A stretch of 64,000 nucleotides of DNA from Streptomyces atratus (GTDB lineage: Bacteria; Actinomycetota; Actinomycetes; Streptomycetales; Streptomycetaceae): positions 372,001 through 436,000 of the forward strand of contig NZ_BMRN01000004.1 of assembly GCF_014648655.1 (NCBI RefSeq), read 5' to 3'. The stretch's first letter is position 1; every line of letters begins with the position of its first letter. The notes below the pieces were generated by a model that made no database searches, was not told the origin of the DNA, and was given only the letters and a program-made list of their open reading frames with translations. Shown piece after piece: positions 36,357 through 43,385 of this stretch. The position numbers were made by a program, and so were the translations under genes.

Positions 36357-37187
36357 ATGGTGACCGTGATGGCGACGATGGATCCGATATTCAAGGCACT
36401 CGCCGACCCGAGCCGCAGGGAACTGCTCGACCGGCTCAACGCCCGGGGCGGTCAGACCCTGCGCGAGCTGGGCGAGGGCCTGGGCATGAGCCGACAGGCG
36501 GTGAGCAAACACCTGGCGGTGCTGGAATCGGCGCTGCTGGTCACCGTCGTGCGCCAGGGCCGGGAGAAGCTGCACTACCTCGACCCGGTGCCGATCCGGG
36601 AGCTCGCCGACCGCTGGATCGGCCGGTACGAGCGCCACCGCCCGGCCGCGCTGTCCCCACTCGAACAGACCCTGGAAGGAACGGCCATGGACAAGCCCGA
36701 GTTCGTCTACGTCATCTATATCCAGACCACCGCCGAGAAGCTCTACCGGGCGCTGACCGATCCCGAATTCATCGAGATCTACATGGGCGGTTACGGTCCC
36801 GAGTCGACCTGGGAGGTCGGTGCGCCGGTCCGCTGGAAGATGGACCCGGACGGCGAGTTCGAGGAGGTCGGCCAGCGGGTCCTGGAAGCGGAGCCCGGCA
36901 AGCGGCTCTCGTACACCTGGCACACCCTGCAGCCCATGCACCGTCAGATGTTCGACTTCGCCTCGGACGAGGAGTGGGAGAAGGCCGTCCAGGAGCGGTC
37001 CAAGGTCGCCTTCGACATCGAGCCGGCCGAGGAGCCCGAGATGGGCATCAAGCTGACGATCACCCACGACGGGTTCGACAGCCCGGACAGCAAGATGCTG
37101 GAGGGCGTCAGCGGCGGCTGGGTCGTGATTCTCTCGTCGCTCAAGACCCTTCTGGAGGGCGGCAAGTTCCTCGACGAGCCGGCATGA
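36357..37187 (+). CDS. fusion of an ArsR-type regulator with an SRPBCC (AHSA1) domain
   Basis: A 276-residue protein. Residues about 8-105 form a winged helix of the ArsR type (IFKALADPSRRELLDRL, LGEGLGMSRQAVSKHLAVLE). From about 118 an SRPBCC/AHSA1 ligand-binding domain follows (VYVIYIQTTAEKLYRALTDP, GGWVVILSSLKTLLEGG). In many genomes these are two adjacent genes; here they are one reading frame, so ligand binding may directly control DNA binding. Starts at 36357, 36369 or 36378 are all possible; 36357 was taken as the first ATG with an AGGCG just upstream. No ArsR metal-site cysteines are seen. Confidence 0.85.
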   Translation: MVTVMATMDPIFKALADPSRRELLDRLNARGGQTLRELGEGLGMSRQAVSKHLAVLESALLVTVVRQGREKLHYLDPVPIRELADRWIGRYERHRPAALSPLEQTLEGTAMDKPEFVYVIYIQTTAEKLYRALTDPEFIEIYMGGYGPESTWEVGAPVRWKMDPDGEFEEVGQRVLEAEPGKRLSYTWHTLQPMHRQMFDFASDEEWEKAVQERSKVAFDIEPAEEPEMGIKLTITHDGFDSPDSKMLEGVSGGWVVILSSLKTLLEGGKFLDEPA

Positions 37188-37488
37188 CGACCAGGTGGTC
37201 CGGCGCCGGCTTCGGGGCGGCGCCGGACGCCCGGCGCGGCAGCGCAAGGCGCGGGCAACACGCGGCGGGCGTAGGCGCGATCATCTGACTGTCCGTCAAT
37301 CGATGGGGTGCGTCAATCGATCGGCCGGTTCGGCGGCGGCCGCGGTCACCGTACCTTTCGCCGGTACGGCGGTACACTCTGCGGCCCCGCGCCCCGCCGA
37401 CCGGCTGTTCGAGACCGTCGGCCGCGGCGACGGTCATCTCGGCATCGGACTGGCGGAGCTCGGGTGACGACTGTCTTCTGCCCTCGGC
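37188..37488. other. gap of about 300 bp with an 11-bp direct repeat
   Basis: Beyond the terminator, the only structure I see is the direct repeat CGTCAATCGAT at 37294-37304 and 37311-37321 (17-bp period) and a short CCGTAC/GTACGG inverted repeat near 37350-37370. No gene is recognised. Confidence 0.4.
37198..37228 (+). terminator. terminator after the ArsR-SRPBCC gene
   Basis: A perfect 11-bp stem (GTCCGGCGCCG at 37198-37208 with its complement at 37218-37228), 10 bp after the stop codon. Confidence 0.75.
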
Positions 37489-37857
37489 TCAGGCTCCGGG
37501 TACCCGGTCGAGGAAGCCGCTGACCGAAGTGATGCGTCCGTCGTCGGCGAGTGCGAGTACGTCCGACCCGGCGACAGGCGCCGAGCCGTCGGCGGTGGAG
37601 ACCAGTTCCCAGCTGAAGCGCACGATGTCGTGGTGCCCGTCCGGGGTGCCGGTCAGCCGGAACTCGAAACCGGGGAACTGCTGATGGGCCCCGTTGATCG
37701 TGGCCGTGAGCTCCTCGTGGCCACGCACGTCGGCCAGCGGGTCGGTGTAGGTGGCGCTCTCGGTGAAGGCGGCCGCGACAGCCTTCTCCAGGTCCTCGGG
37801 GGTGGCCGCGTTCCAGGCGACGAAGTAGCGCTGAACGGCGTCCTCGTATGCGGTCAT
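37489..37857 (-). CDS. SnoaL-like polyketide cyclase/NTF2-fold protein
   Basis: A 122-residue protein. AVQRYFVAWNAATPEDLEKA, YTDPLADVRGHEEL and FPGFEFRLTGTPDGHHD follow the SnoaL/SnoaL_2 pattern of a small cone-shaped barrel. The reaction is unknown; several relatives are uncharacterised stand-alone proteins. The ATG at 37857 has GAGGAGAGGA upstream, so the longer open frame was rejected. It is the second NTF2-fold protein in this window (the other is at 17578) and not a close copy. Confidence 0.83.
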   Translation of the reverse strand: MTAYEDAVQRYFVAWNAATPEDLEKAVAAAFTESATYTDPLADVRGHEELTATINGAHQQFPGFEFRLTGTPDGHHDIVRFSWELVSTADGSAPVAGSDVLALADDGRITSVSGFLDRVPGA

Positions 37858-38083
37858 CGTGCTGTCCTCTCCTCGCGTCCCGGACCCTGGGGCCGGGCTC
37901 CCGTGTGCTCGTGAGGAACACGATGTCCGATGGCGCGGAAGGCGTCGATTACCTCCGAGGTCATGGTCCGAGCGCCGCCGGTGAGATGCCACATCGCAGT
38001 AAAGCGGAAGTGAAGAATTCCTGGCGTCAATGTATTCCCGCCGATGCATTCCTGGCGTCGGTGCAAGGGGAAGAAGCGCCTCC

Positions 38084-38539
38084 TCACCCCAGGCTGTCCG
38101 GGACGACATGCATGGCGGCTTCCTCGGCCGATGCTGCCGCTCCGTCGATCCCGACGTCCTCGGCGGCCAGGGTGTCCGGCTCGTTGATGTCCAGCTGCCG
38201 GGTCAGTCGGCCGGCGCGTACCGTACCGACCTCCGCGTCCCAGAGTTCGCCGTCACCGTCGGACAGATCTCCCAGGTCGTCGCCGTCGGCTTCGGTGACA
38301 TCGGGCAGCTCCCGTGCCAGGCGGCCCTCCAGCGGCTCGCCATTGTGCTGTTCGGCGGCCGTGGTGCCCAGATCCTCCACCGCCCACGGTCGCTCGGGCG
38401 GGGAGTAGCCCTCATCGAGCAGGTCGGTCAGTCCCACCCGGTTGTCCAGGGTGTCCTCGATGTCGAGCTGCTCGGTGAGGTCGGAGGCCTCAGGCTGTTG
38501 GGGCTGGTAGACATCGTCTCCCATGTCGGCATCCTTCAT
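38084..38539 (-). CDS. DUF5709-family acidic protein
   Basis: A 151-residue, strongly acidic protein (DDVYQPQQPEASDLTEQLDI, GYSPPERPWAVEDLGTTAAE) with no membrane segment or signal peptide. The pattern matches DUF5709, a family of unknown function widespread in Streptomyces. The ATG at 38539 has GGGAAGGG upstream. Nothing in the neighbourhood suggests a role. Confidence 0.82.
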   Translation of the reverse strand: MKDADMGDDVYQPQQPEASDLTEQLDIEDTLDNRVGLTDLLDEGYSPPERPWAVEDLGTTAAEQHNGEPLEGRLARELPDVTEADGDDLGDLSDGDGELWDAEVGTVRAGRLTRQLDINEPDTLAAEDVGIDGAAASAEEAAMHVVPDSLG

Positions 38540-39490
38540 GGTGTGTCCCTTCCCGGTTGTGGGGATCCCGGTCGTGCGTGCCGCACACGCGACTCGGGGG
38601 AAAGGGGGGCATGTATTCGGTAAGCGCCCGAGTGCCGTCGAACCGCCCGTATGGGTTCAGGATAAGTGGCCCGGGTGCGAGCCCGCAGCCGTGGGCCGCC
38701 GCCCGGGCGCGGCAGGCCGGTCCGAGGGGCCATGGAAGGTGCAGGCGGAGCATGCTCCGCCCCATTCCTCATCGGGAGAACCGCCATGGATGTTCCGACA
38801 TCTGCGCGCTTGACCTGATCGGAGAGCTGCAGGGTGGATGACCTGCAAAAACTGGTGTTTCAACGTGTTTCATGGTGTTGACGTTCGTGCCGTGGTTGAT
38901 CGGAAAACTGGCGGAATTCAATGTCCTGCCGGAATTCTTCAGGAACGCCAGTGGGTTCCTGACCACTGGAACAACACCCCACGAGATCCCGGAAAGTCTC
39001 TCGGTCCCGGACCCGTGTAGTGCGGGTCCGGAACCGAGGAGTGGCGGTCGGCAGAATTGATTGAAAATGTGACCGTTCGGGTGCTGAGCTCGTGATCATT
39101 TCGCCGCGAGGTCTGGTCTGTGCCCCTCCGAAGAACGCCCCTGCCCGAGTGGGCCATCGCACGCCGCAGGGAACTGGGCCGGCGTCCGGCCTCAGCCCGG
39201 TGCACCTCGCTCCTCTCGCAGGATCAGCTCGCCGACCGCATCGGTGTTGAGCGCCGCACCATCCAGCGGTACTGGGGAGTGTTTCGAAAGTGCTGGTCAC
39301 AGCCCGAACCGAAGGGGCGACGGCGCTGGTGCGGGCCCTGTTGGCCCTGACGAACCGAGAAGTCGCCCGCAGACCGACGATCTGCACCGAAGTCATCCGC
39401 CCACAACCAGCGTGAGCACGCCGACACCGACGCACACCAGGTCCGTGACCCGCCATGTCACGATGCACACCACTCACTCTGCGAGCCTGA
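38540..39490. other. about 950 bp without an intact gene
   Basis: This holds the DUF5709 promoter region, a relatively AT-rich stretch (about 38830-39110) with short open frames of no known family, and the remains of a helix-turn-helix gene at 39120-39414. It looks like decaying accessory DNA. Confidence 0.5.
39120..39414 (+). pseudogene. interrupted XRE-type helix-turn-helix regulator
   Basis: From a GTG at 39120 the frame reads LPEWAIARRRELGRRPASAR then LLSQDQLADRIGVERRTIQR, a clear XRE-like DNA-binding helix-turn-helix. Right after RTIQRY the family similarity stops at the sequence GTTTCGAAAGTG (39281-39292). The downstream frame (TALVRALLALTNREVARRPT, ending at TGA 39412-39414) is shifted by one and could be the C-terminus of another protein. 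The same 12-mer occurs at the start of transposase debris at 40705. Confidence 0.6.
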
Positions 39491-39979
39491 CTACAAGGAG
39501 GACACCGCCTCCCCGTCCCGCCAAGCGATCCGCGTCGGCATCGGCTCCCCCACCACCGAGTCCCGCAGGAACAGCGGTGTCGAGCCGGCCATGCTCAGGT
39601 AGCCGTTCACACTTCGCGTAAGGGAGAGGCCGTGGCCGTCGGGCGTGTCCGCCCAACCCGTGCGCGTACGGGCAAGCCCTCCGTCCCTCGGCGCCCAGCC
39701 CCACTCGCACCACACCCCCGTCACCAGGTCGAAATGCCGGTCGCAGGTGTCCGGCGTGGTTCCCAGCACCCAGTACCGGATGTCGAAGGTCGCCCAGTCG
39801 TCATCGGGATGGTTCAGGTCCTCGGACAGGACAACCCCGCGGTGCAGGACCGCGTGGGGAAGGTCCGGATGCCGTAGCGCCAGCGACAGTTCCGGGGGCA
39901 GCGCACGGAGCGTCTCCGTGAAGTGCCGTAGCAGCTGGGTACGGACCTCTGCCTGTGTTCTCACCGTTCTCACCCGCAT
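39491..39979 (-). CDS. conserved hypothetical protein
   Basis: A 162-residue soluble protein I cannot assign to a family. It starts VRTQAEVRTQLLRHFTETLR, contains several Trp-rich segments (DDDWATFDIRYWVLG, VTGVWCEWGWAPRDGG), and ends around GEPMPTRIAWRDGEAVSSL. There is no signal peptide or membrane helix. It is divergent from the CxxCxG-repeat gene with only 35 bp between the two starts, so they probably share control sequences. Confidence 0.65.
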   Translation of the reverse strand: MRVRTVRTQAEVRTQLLRHFTETLRALPPELSLALRHPDLPHAVLHRGVVLSEDLNHPDDDWATFDIRYWVLGTTPDTCDRHFDLVTGVWCEWGWAPRDGGLARTRTGWADTPDGHGLSLTRSVNGYLSMAGSTPLFLRDSVVGEPMPTRIAWRDGEAVSSL

Positions 39980-40014
39980 AGGATGCCCGCGATCAAGCGA
40001 GAGAGGGGGCTCCA

Positions 40015-40692
40015 GTGGGAGAAATACCAGGTGTGCGTGAGGAGTTGGACCGGCTCGGGCGCGCTCTGCGTGCGCAGCTCGTCGAGCTGATCGACGAACT
40101 GACCCCCGGAGCCGACCTCGGCCTCCTCTTCCTCGACGAGCCGAACGTCGCCGACTGGCACGAGCCTCTGCGCTACAGCTACTCGGCCGTGTTCCGTGGG
40201 GAACGCCCCGAAGGGGTCGGCGCTGCCGACGTCGCCTCCCGGGCGGCCGGCCTGCTCAGCCCGGCCGGCTGGGACATCGCGGGGCCTCAGGAGGAGATCG
40301 ACGGCACGAAACGCACGTACGTCCTCACCGCCCGCCGTCCCGACGGCACCCGCATCGAAGTCCGCACGGGCGACCACAACTCGGCCGTGCTCTACAGCGG
40401 GCAGACCCCCGCCCTGGCCCTGCGCGAGCCGGAGGAGTTCCAGTGGCCGGAGCCGGTCCGGACGCCCGAGACCCTCACGCCCGGCTACGTGCTCTGCTAC
40501 GAGTGCGACGGCCTCGGTGCCTGCCACGGCTGCGGTGGACGCGGCTGGGTGCCCAGCGAGCCCCATGGGCGCAGTAACTGCCGCCAGTGCGGCGGGCAAC
40601 GCGTCTGCCCCATCTGCCGGGGCGGGGGCCAGTTGGCCGTCTTCCGGCTGTCGCCGTACCAGCTGACCTACTACCCCGAGCTGAGCCAGTAG
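40015..40692 (+). CDS. protein with a C-terminal DnaJ-like CxxCxG zinc-knuckle cluster
   Basis: A 225-residue protein. The N-terminal ~150 residues are soluble and unassigned (LVELIDELTPGADLGLLFLD, NVADWHEPLRYSYSAVF). The C-terminal part, about residues 160-205, contains four CxxCxG or near-CxxCxG motifs: CYECDG, CHGCGG, CRQCGG and CPICRG. This is the arrangement that binds two zinc ions in DnaJ-type chaperones. There is no J-domain. GTG at 40015 is preceded by GAGAGGGGG. The function is unknown; protein binding or redox sensing is plausible. Confidence 0.75.
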   Translation: MGEIPGVREELDRLGRALRAQLVELIDELTPGADLGLLFLDEPNVADWHEPLRYSYSAVFRGERPEGVGAADVASRAAGLLSPAGWDIAGPQEEIDGTKRTYVLTARRPDGTRIEVRTGDHNSAVLYSGQTPALALREPEEFQWPEPVRTPETLTPGYVLCYECDGLGACHGCGGRGWVPSEPHGRSNCRQCGGQRVCPICRGGGQLAVFRLSPYQLTYYPELSQ

Positions 40693-40733
40693 CCGCTATG
40701 ACCTGTTTCGAAAGTGGATCAAGGTTCTGCGGT

Positions 40734-40905
40734 GATCACCTGGCTCGGGTAGATCTGACGGATGCTCAGTTGGGGGTGCTGGAACCGTTGTTGCCGAAGG
40801 GCGTTGAGCCTGGCCGACCGTCGGTGCACAGCAAGCGGCAGCTGATCAACGGCATACGGTTCCCCACGCGCACCGGCATCCCGCGGCGGGACCTCTGGTC
40901 AAGTG
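40734..40905 (+). pseudogene. IS5-family transposase N-terminal remnant
   Basis: The frame reads ARVDLTDAQLGVLEPLLPKG then RQLINGIRFPTRTGIPRRDL, which is the DUF4096-type N-terminal domain of IS5-like transposases. It ends abruptly after about 55 residues. The DDE catalytic part is absent. Confidence 0.8.
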
Positions 40906-40949
40906 GCCCTCCCCTGTGATCGCTTGAGGCTCGTGGATCAGACGAGCCG

Positions 40950-41105
40950 TGCGAAGCCAACAGAGATCACTGACAACGCCGAGGAATTTCCCTTCACTCA
41001 GGCACTGGTGGCAGGTAGCAGCTTCGAACCTGTCCGCCACCGCACCCGTTGAGGATCTGGTGCGATGGGCGAAGATGCGCTGGCGGATCGAGCACGACTA
41101 CCGCG
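40950..41105 (+). pseudogene. IS701/IS4-type transposase remnant
   Basis: The frame contains TAPVEDLVRWAKMRWRIEHD with YRE following, the conserved C-terminal segment (with the catalytic Glu region) of IS701/IS4-type transposases, preceded by a degraded stretch. Similarity stops at about 41105. Confidence 0.7.
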
Positions 41106-41337
41106 AACACTCTCAACCAAACCCTGGACACTCTCCAGGGCCTGTTGAGGTGCTGGACCGGTGTCTGCCCCCCTGCGGCCAGGCCGATGCCTTGCTCGGC
41201 AGTGAACTCCCGGGCTTCGTCGGTTGCGTATGCGCCGTGTCGCGCTTTGACGGCGGTGATGACGTCGGTTCGCCGCGGGGGAGGCCGGGCGTCCCGGGCC
41301 GCCCTCCATGGCCGGCCGCCGCTTGTCACTCAGCCGC

Positions 41338-42591
41338 TCAGGCCGTGGTCGCGGGCAGTGGCCTGCCCAGCAGGAAGGCCCGCAGCAGCGCGGTATAGAG
41401 GCGCGGCCGGCCGCGGGAGATGGCGTGACCGGCACCTTTGACGGTCACAAGCTGGGAGTCCGGGAGGGTGCGCCGGTACTCGTCGGTGACTGCGGGTTTG
41501 ATGAAGTCGCACTCGCCCCGCAGGACGAGCGAGGGGACGTGCGCCGCGCGCAGGTTCGGCCGGGGGTCGGGGATCCGCTCGAAGTCTTCACGAAGGATCT
41601 GGTTGCTGTAGAAGCCCTGAGGGTTGTGGTGTGCCGCGGCGGGTGGCGCGCCCTGGCACGAGGCGCTGTCCTTGCCCGTCAGAGCGACCTCGTGCATCCA
41701 GTGATCGACCTCGCGGTCGCCGACCAGGGCGTGCGCGGCACCGGGGTTGACGTCCAGCAGCAGGCTCGCGGCGAGCATCCGGGGCGTGCTGTTCAGCTTT
41801 TCGAGCCGGGCCTGCTGGGCCGGGGTGAGCCGACTCCAGGGTTCGCCGGCCGTGGAGCCGGGGTATTTGTGACCCCACAGCGCGCCCGGCGAGGTGAACA
41901 CCGCCTTGGCCACGTGCCGACTGTGGGCCGCCAGGTACTGGGCCGCGAGCGACCCTCCCCACGACTGGCCGACGATGACGATCCGGTCCGCGCCGAGCGT
42001 ACGGCGGATCGCGTCGAGGTCGGCGACCTGGCGGGCGACCGTGTATCCGGTGATGTCCCGCAGCCTGGTGGAGCGGCCCGCTCCGAGCTGGTCGTAGGAG
42101 TAGACCTCGAAGCCGTCCGCCGCGAGTTCCCGGCCGCCGGCCGGAATGCCCTCGGCGGGTGTGCCGGGTCCGCCGTGCAGGAAAATCACCGGCGTCGGCC
42201 TGGCCGTGCCGACGGCGGGGACGTGGACGTACGCGATGCGCGAGCCGGTCGGCAGCTTCCAGAATCCGACGCCGGGCGGGACGGGCACCGCCGCGGAGGT
42301 CGGCATCGGACGGAACAGAGTGGCGGCGGCGAGTACTGCCACGGCGATGGTCAGCCCGCCCGCGAAGAGAACAGCTGCCCGCCGGCCCGCGCCGAGCAGG
42401 GCGAACCCCGCGCGGCCGAGCAGCCAGCCGACCAAGGCGCCGGACGCGAGCCCGGCGAGGGCGAACACCGGAACGCTCGTGGTGACGGACGCCGTGACGA
42501 GGAAACCGGCCGCCGCGGCGACGGGCGCCAGCGGCAGTGCGAGCAGGAGAAGAGCGCCGCCGAAGATGCGGCGGGAAAGTGTGTGTGCCAT
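41338..42591 (-). CDS. membrane-anchored alpha/beta hydrolase, proline-iminopeptidase-like
   Basis: A 417-residue protein. The first ~100 residues contain three or four hydrophobic segments (GALLLLALPLAPVAAAAGFL, FALAGLASGALVGWLLG, AAVLFAGGLTIAVAVLAAA). The rest is an alpha/beta hydrolase: oxyanion motif HGGPG, nucleophile elbow GQSWGGSL, a probable catalytic Asp in RGECDF and His in GAGHA. The HGGPG motif is typical of prolyl aminopeptidases and related esterases. The catalytic domain is probably outside the membrane. The gene starts 70 bp after the terminator of the response-regulator gene, so it is separately transcribed. Confidence 0.85.
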   Translation of the reverse strand: MAHTLSRRIFGGALLLLALPLAPVAAAAGFLVTASVTTSVPVFALAGLASGALVGWLLGRAGFALLGAGRRAAVLFAGGLTIAVAVLAAATLFRPMPTSAAVPVPPGVGFWKLPTGSRIAYVHVPAVGTARPTPVIFLHGGPGTPAEGIPAGGRELAADGFEVYSYDQLGAGRSTRLRDITGYTVARQVADLDAIRRTLGADRIVIVGQSWGGSLAAQYLAAHSRHVAKAVFTSPGALWGHKYPGSTAGEPWSRLTPAQQARLEKLNSTPRMLAASLLLDVNPGAAHALVGDREVDHWMHEVALTGKDSASCQGAPPAAAHHNPQGFYSNQILREDFERIPDPRPNLRAAHVPSLVLRGECDFIKPAVTDEYRRTLPDSQLVTVKGAGHAISRGRPRLYTALLRAFLLGRPLPATTA

Positions 42592-42660
42592 ACGGACGAG
42601 GCTATGAACGCGGTGCGTGCATTCCTTCCCGCTGCGGGACGATCCGAGGGCGGGAGGTCA

Positions 42661-42698
42661 CCGCCGTGCGGCGGGGCGCCCACCCCGCCGCACGGCGG
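42661..42698 (-). terminator. terminator of the two-component operon
   Basis: A perfect 16-bp stem (42661-42676 with 42683-42698) and six-base loop, 43 bp after the response-regulator stop on the minus strand. Confidence 0.85.
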
Positions 42699-42740
42699 GG
42701 TCGTGAACGTCGCCCGGGCCGCGGCGCCTGCGCCTGCGGT

Positions 42741-43385
42741 TCAGCGCGTGCCGGGACGAATCAGACCGGTCTCGTAAGCGGCGATCGTCGCCTGGACCCG
42801 GTCCCGTACGCCGAGTTTGCCGAGGATTACGGAGACGTGGTCCTTCACGGTGGGCGGGCTGATACCCAGCGCCGCCGCGATCTCCGTGTTGGACAGCCCC
42901 CGCGCGACCTGCCGGAGCACCTCGGTCTCGCGCGGGGTGAGCCGGTCGAGCCGGGTCGTGTCGAACGGGTCGGGCGCCTCGGCGAACCGGTCGATCAGCC
43001 TTTTGGTCACCGCCGGATCGAGCAGTGCGGCCCCGGCCTCGACCACCCGTACCGCGTCGATGACCCGCTCCGGTTCGGCGTCCTTCAGCAGGAAGCCGGC
43101 GGCTCCGGCGCGCAGGGCGGCGAACAGGTACTCGTCGAGGTCGAACGTGGTGAGCACGAGGACGCGGGTCGCCGGATTGCGCGCGGTGATCGTGGCGGTC
43201 GCCGCCAGGCCGCCGGCGCCCGGCATCCGGATGTCCATCAGCGCGACGTCCGGCCGCAGCGACAGCGCGAGTTCGACGGCGGCCTCGCCGTCCGCGGCCT
43301 GCCCGACGACGCACAGGTCGGGCTCCGCGTCGATGATCGCCGCGATGCCGGCACGTACGACGGCCTGGTCGTCCGCGATGGTCAC
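42741..43385 (-). CDS. NarL/LuxR-type response regulator
   Basis: A 214-residue two-component regulator. The receiver domain has the acidic pair in IADDQ, phospho-acceptor D51 in VALMDIRMPG and the Lys in FLLKDAEPER. The C-terminal LuxR helix-turn-helix is LTPRETEVLRQVARGLSNTE with ISPPTVKDHV. The GTG start at 43385 overlaps the kinase stop by 4 bp (GTGA), so both are made together from one mRNA. Confidence 0.92.
   Translation of the reverse strand: MTIADDQAVVRAGIAAIIDAEPDLCVVGQAADGEAAVELALSLRPDVALMDIRMPGAGGLAATATITARNPATRVLVLTTFDLDEYLFAALRAGAAGFLLKDAEPERVIDAVRVVEAGAALLDPAVTKRLIDRFAEAPDPFDTTRLDRLTPRETEVLRQVARGLSNTEIAAALGISPPTVKDHVSVILGKLGVRDRVQATIAAYETGLIRPGTR

Larger units (their letters stand above)
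40693..41337. other. second patch of insertion-sequence debris
   Basis: This holds an IS5-type N-terminal fragment (40734-40905), an IS701/IS4-type fragment (40950-41105), and about 230 bp (41106-41337) of open but unassigned sequence. No complete element or clear terminal repeats were found. Confidence 0.65.

Noticed and set aside
41106..41337. Minus-strand frame reading TAVKARHGAYATDEAREFTA as a possible gene
   Set aside because: The frame is short, lies in insertion-sequence debris, has no ribosome site or recognisable family, and runs into sequence that is clearly transposase on the other strand.
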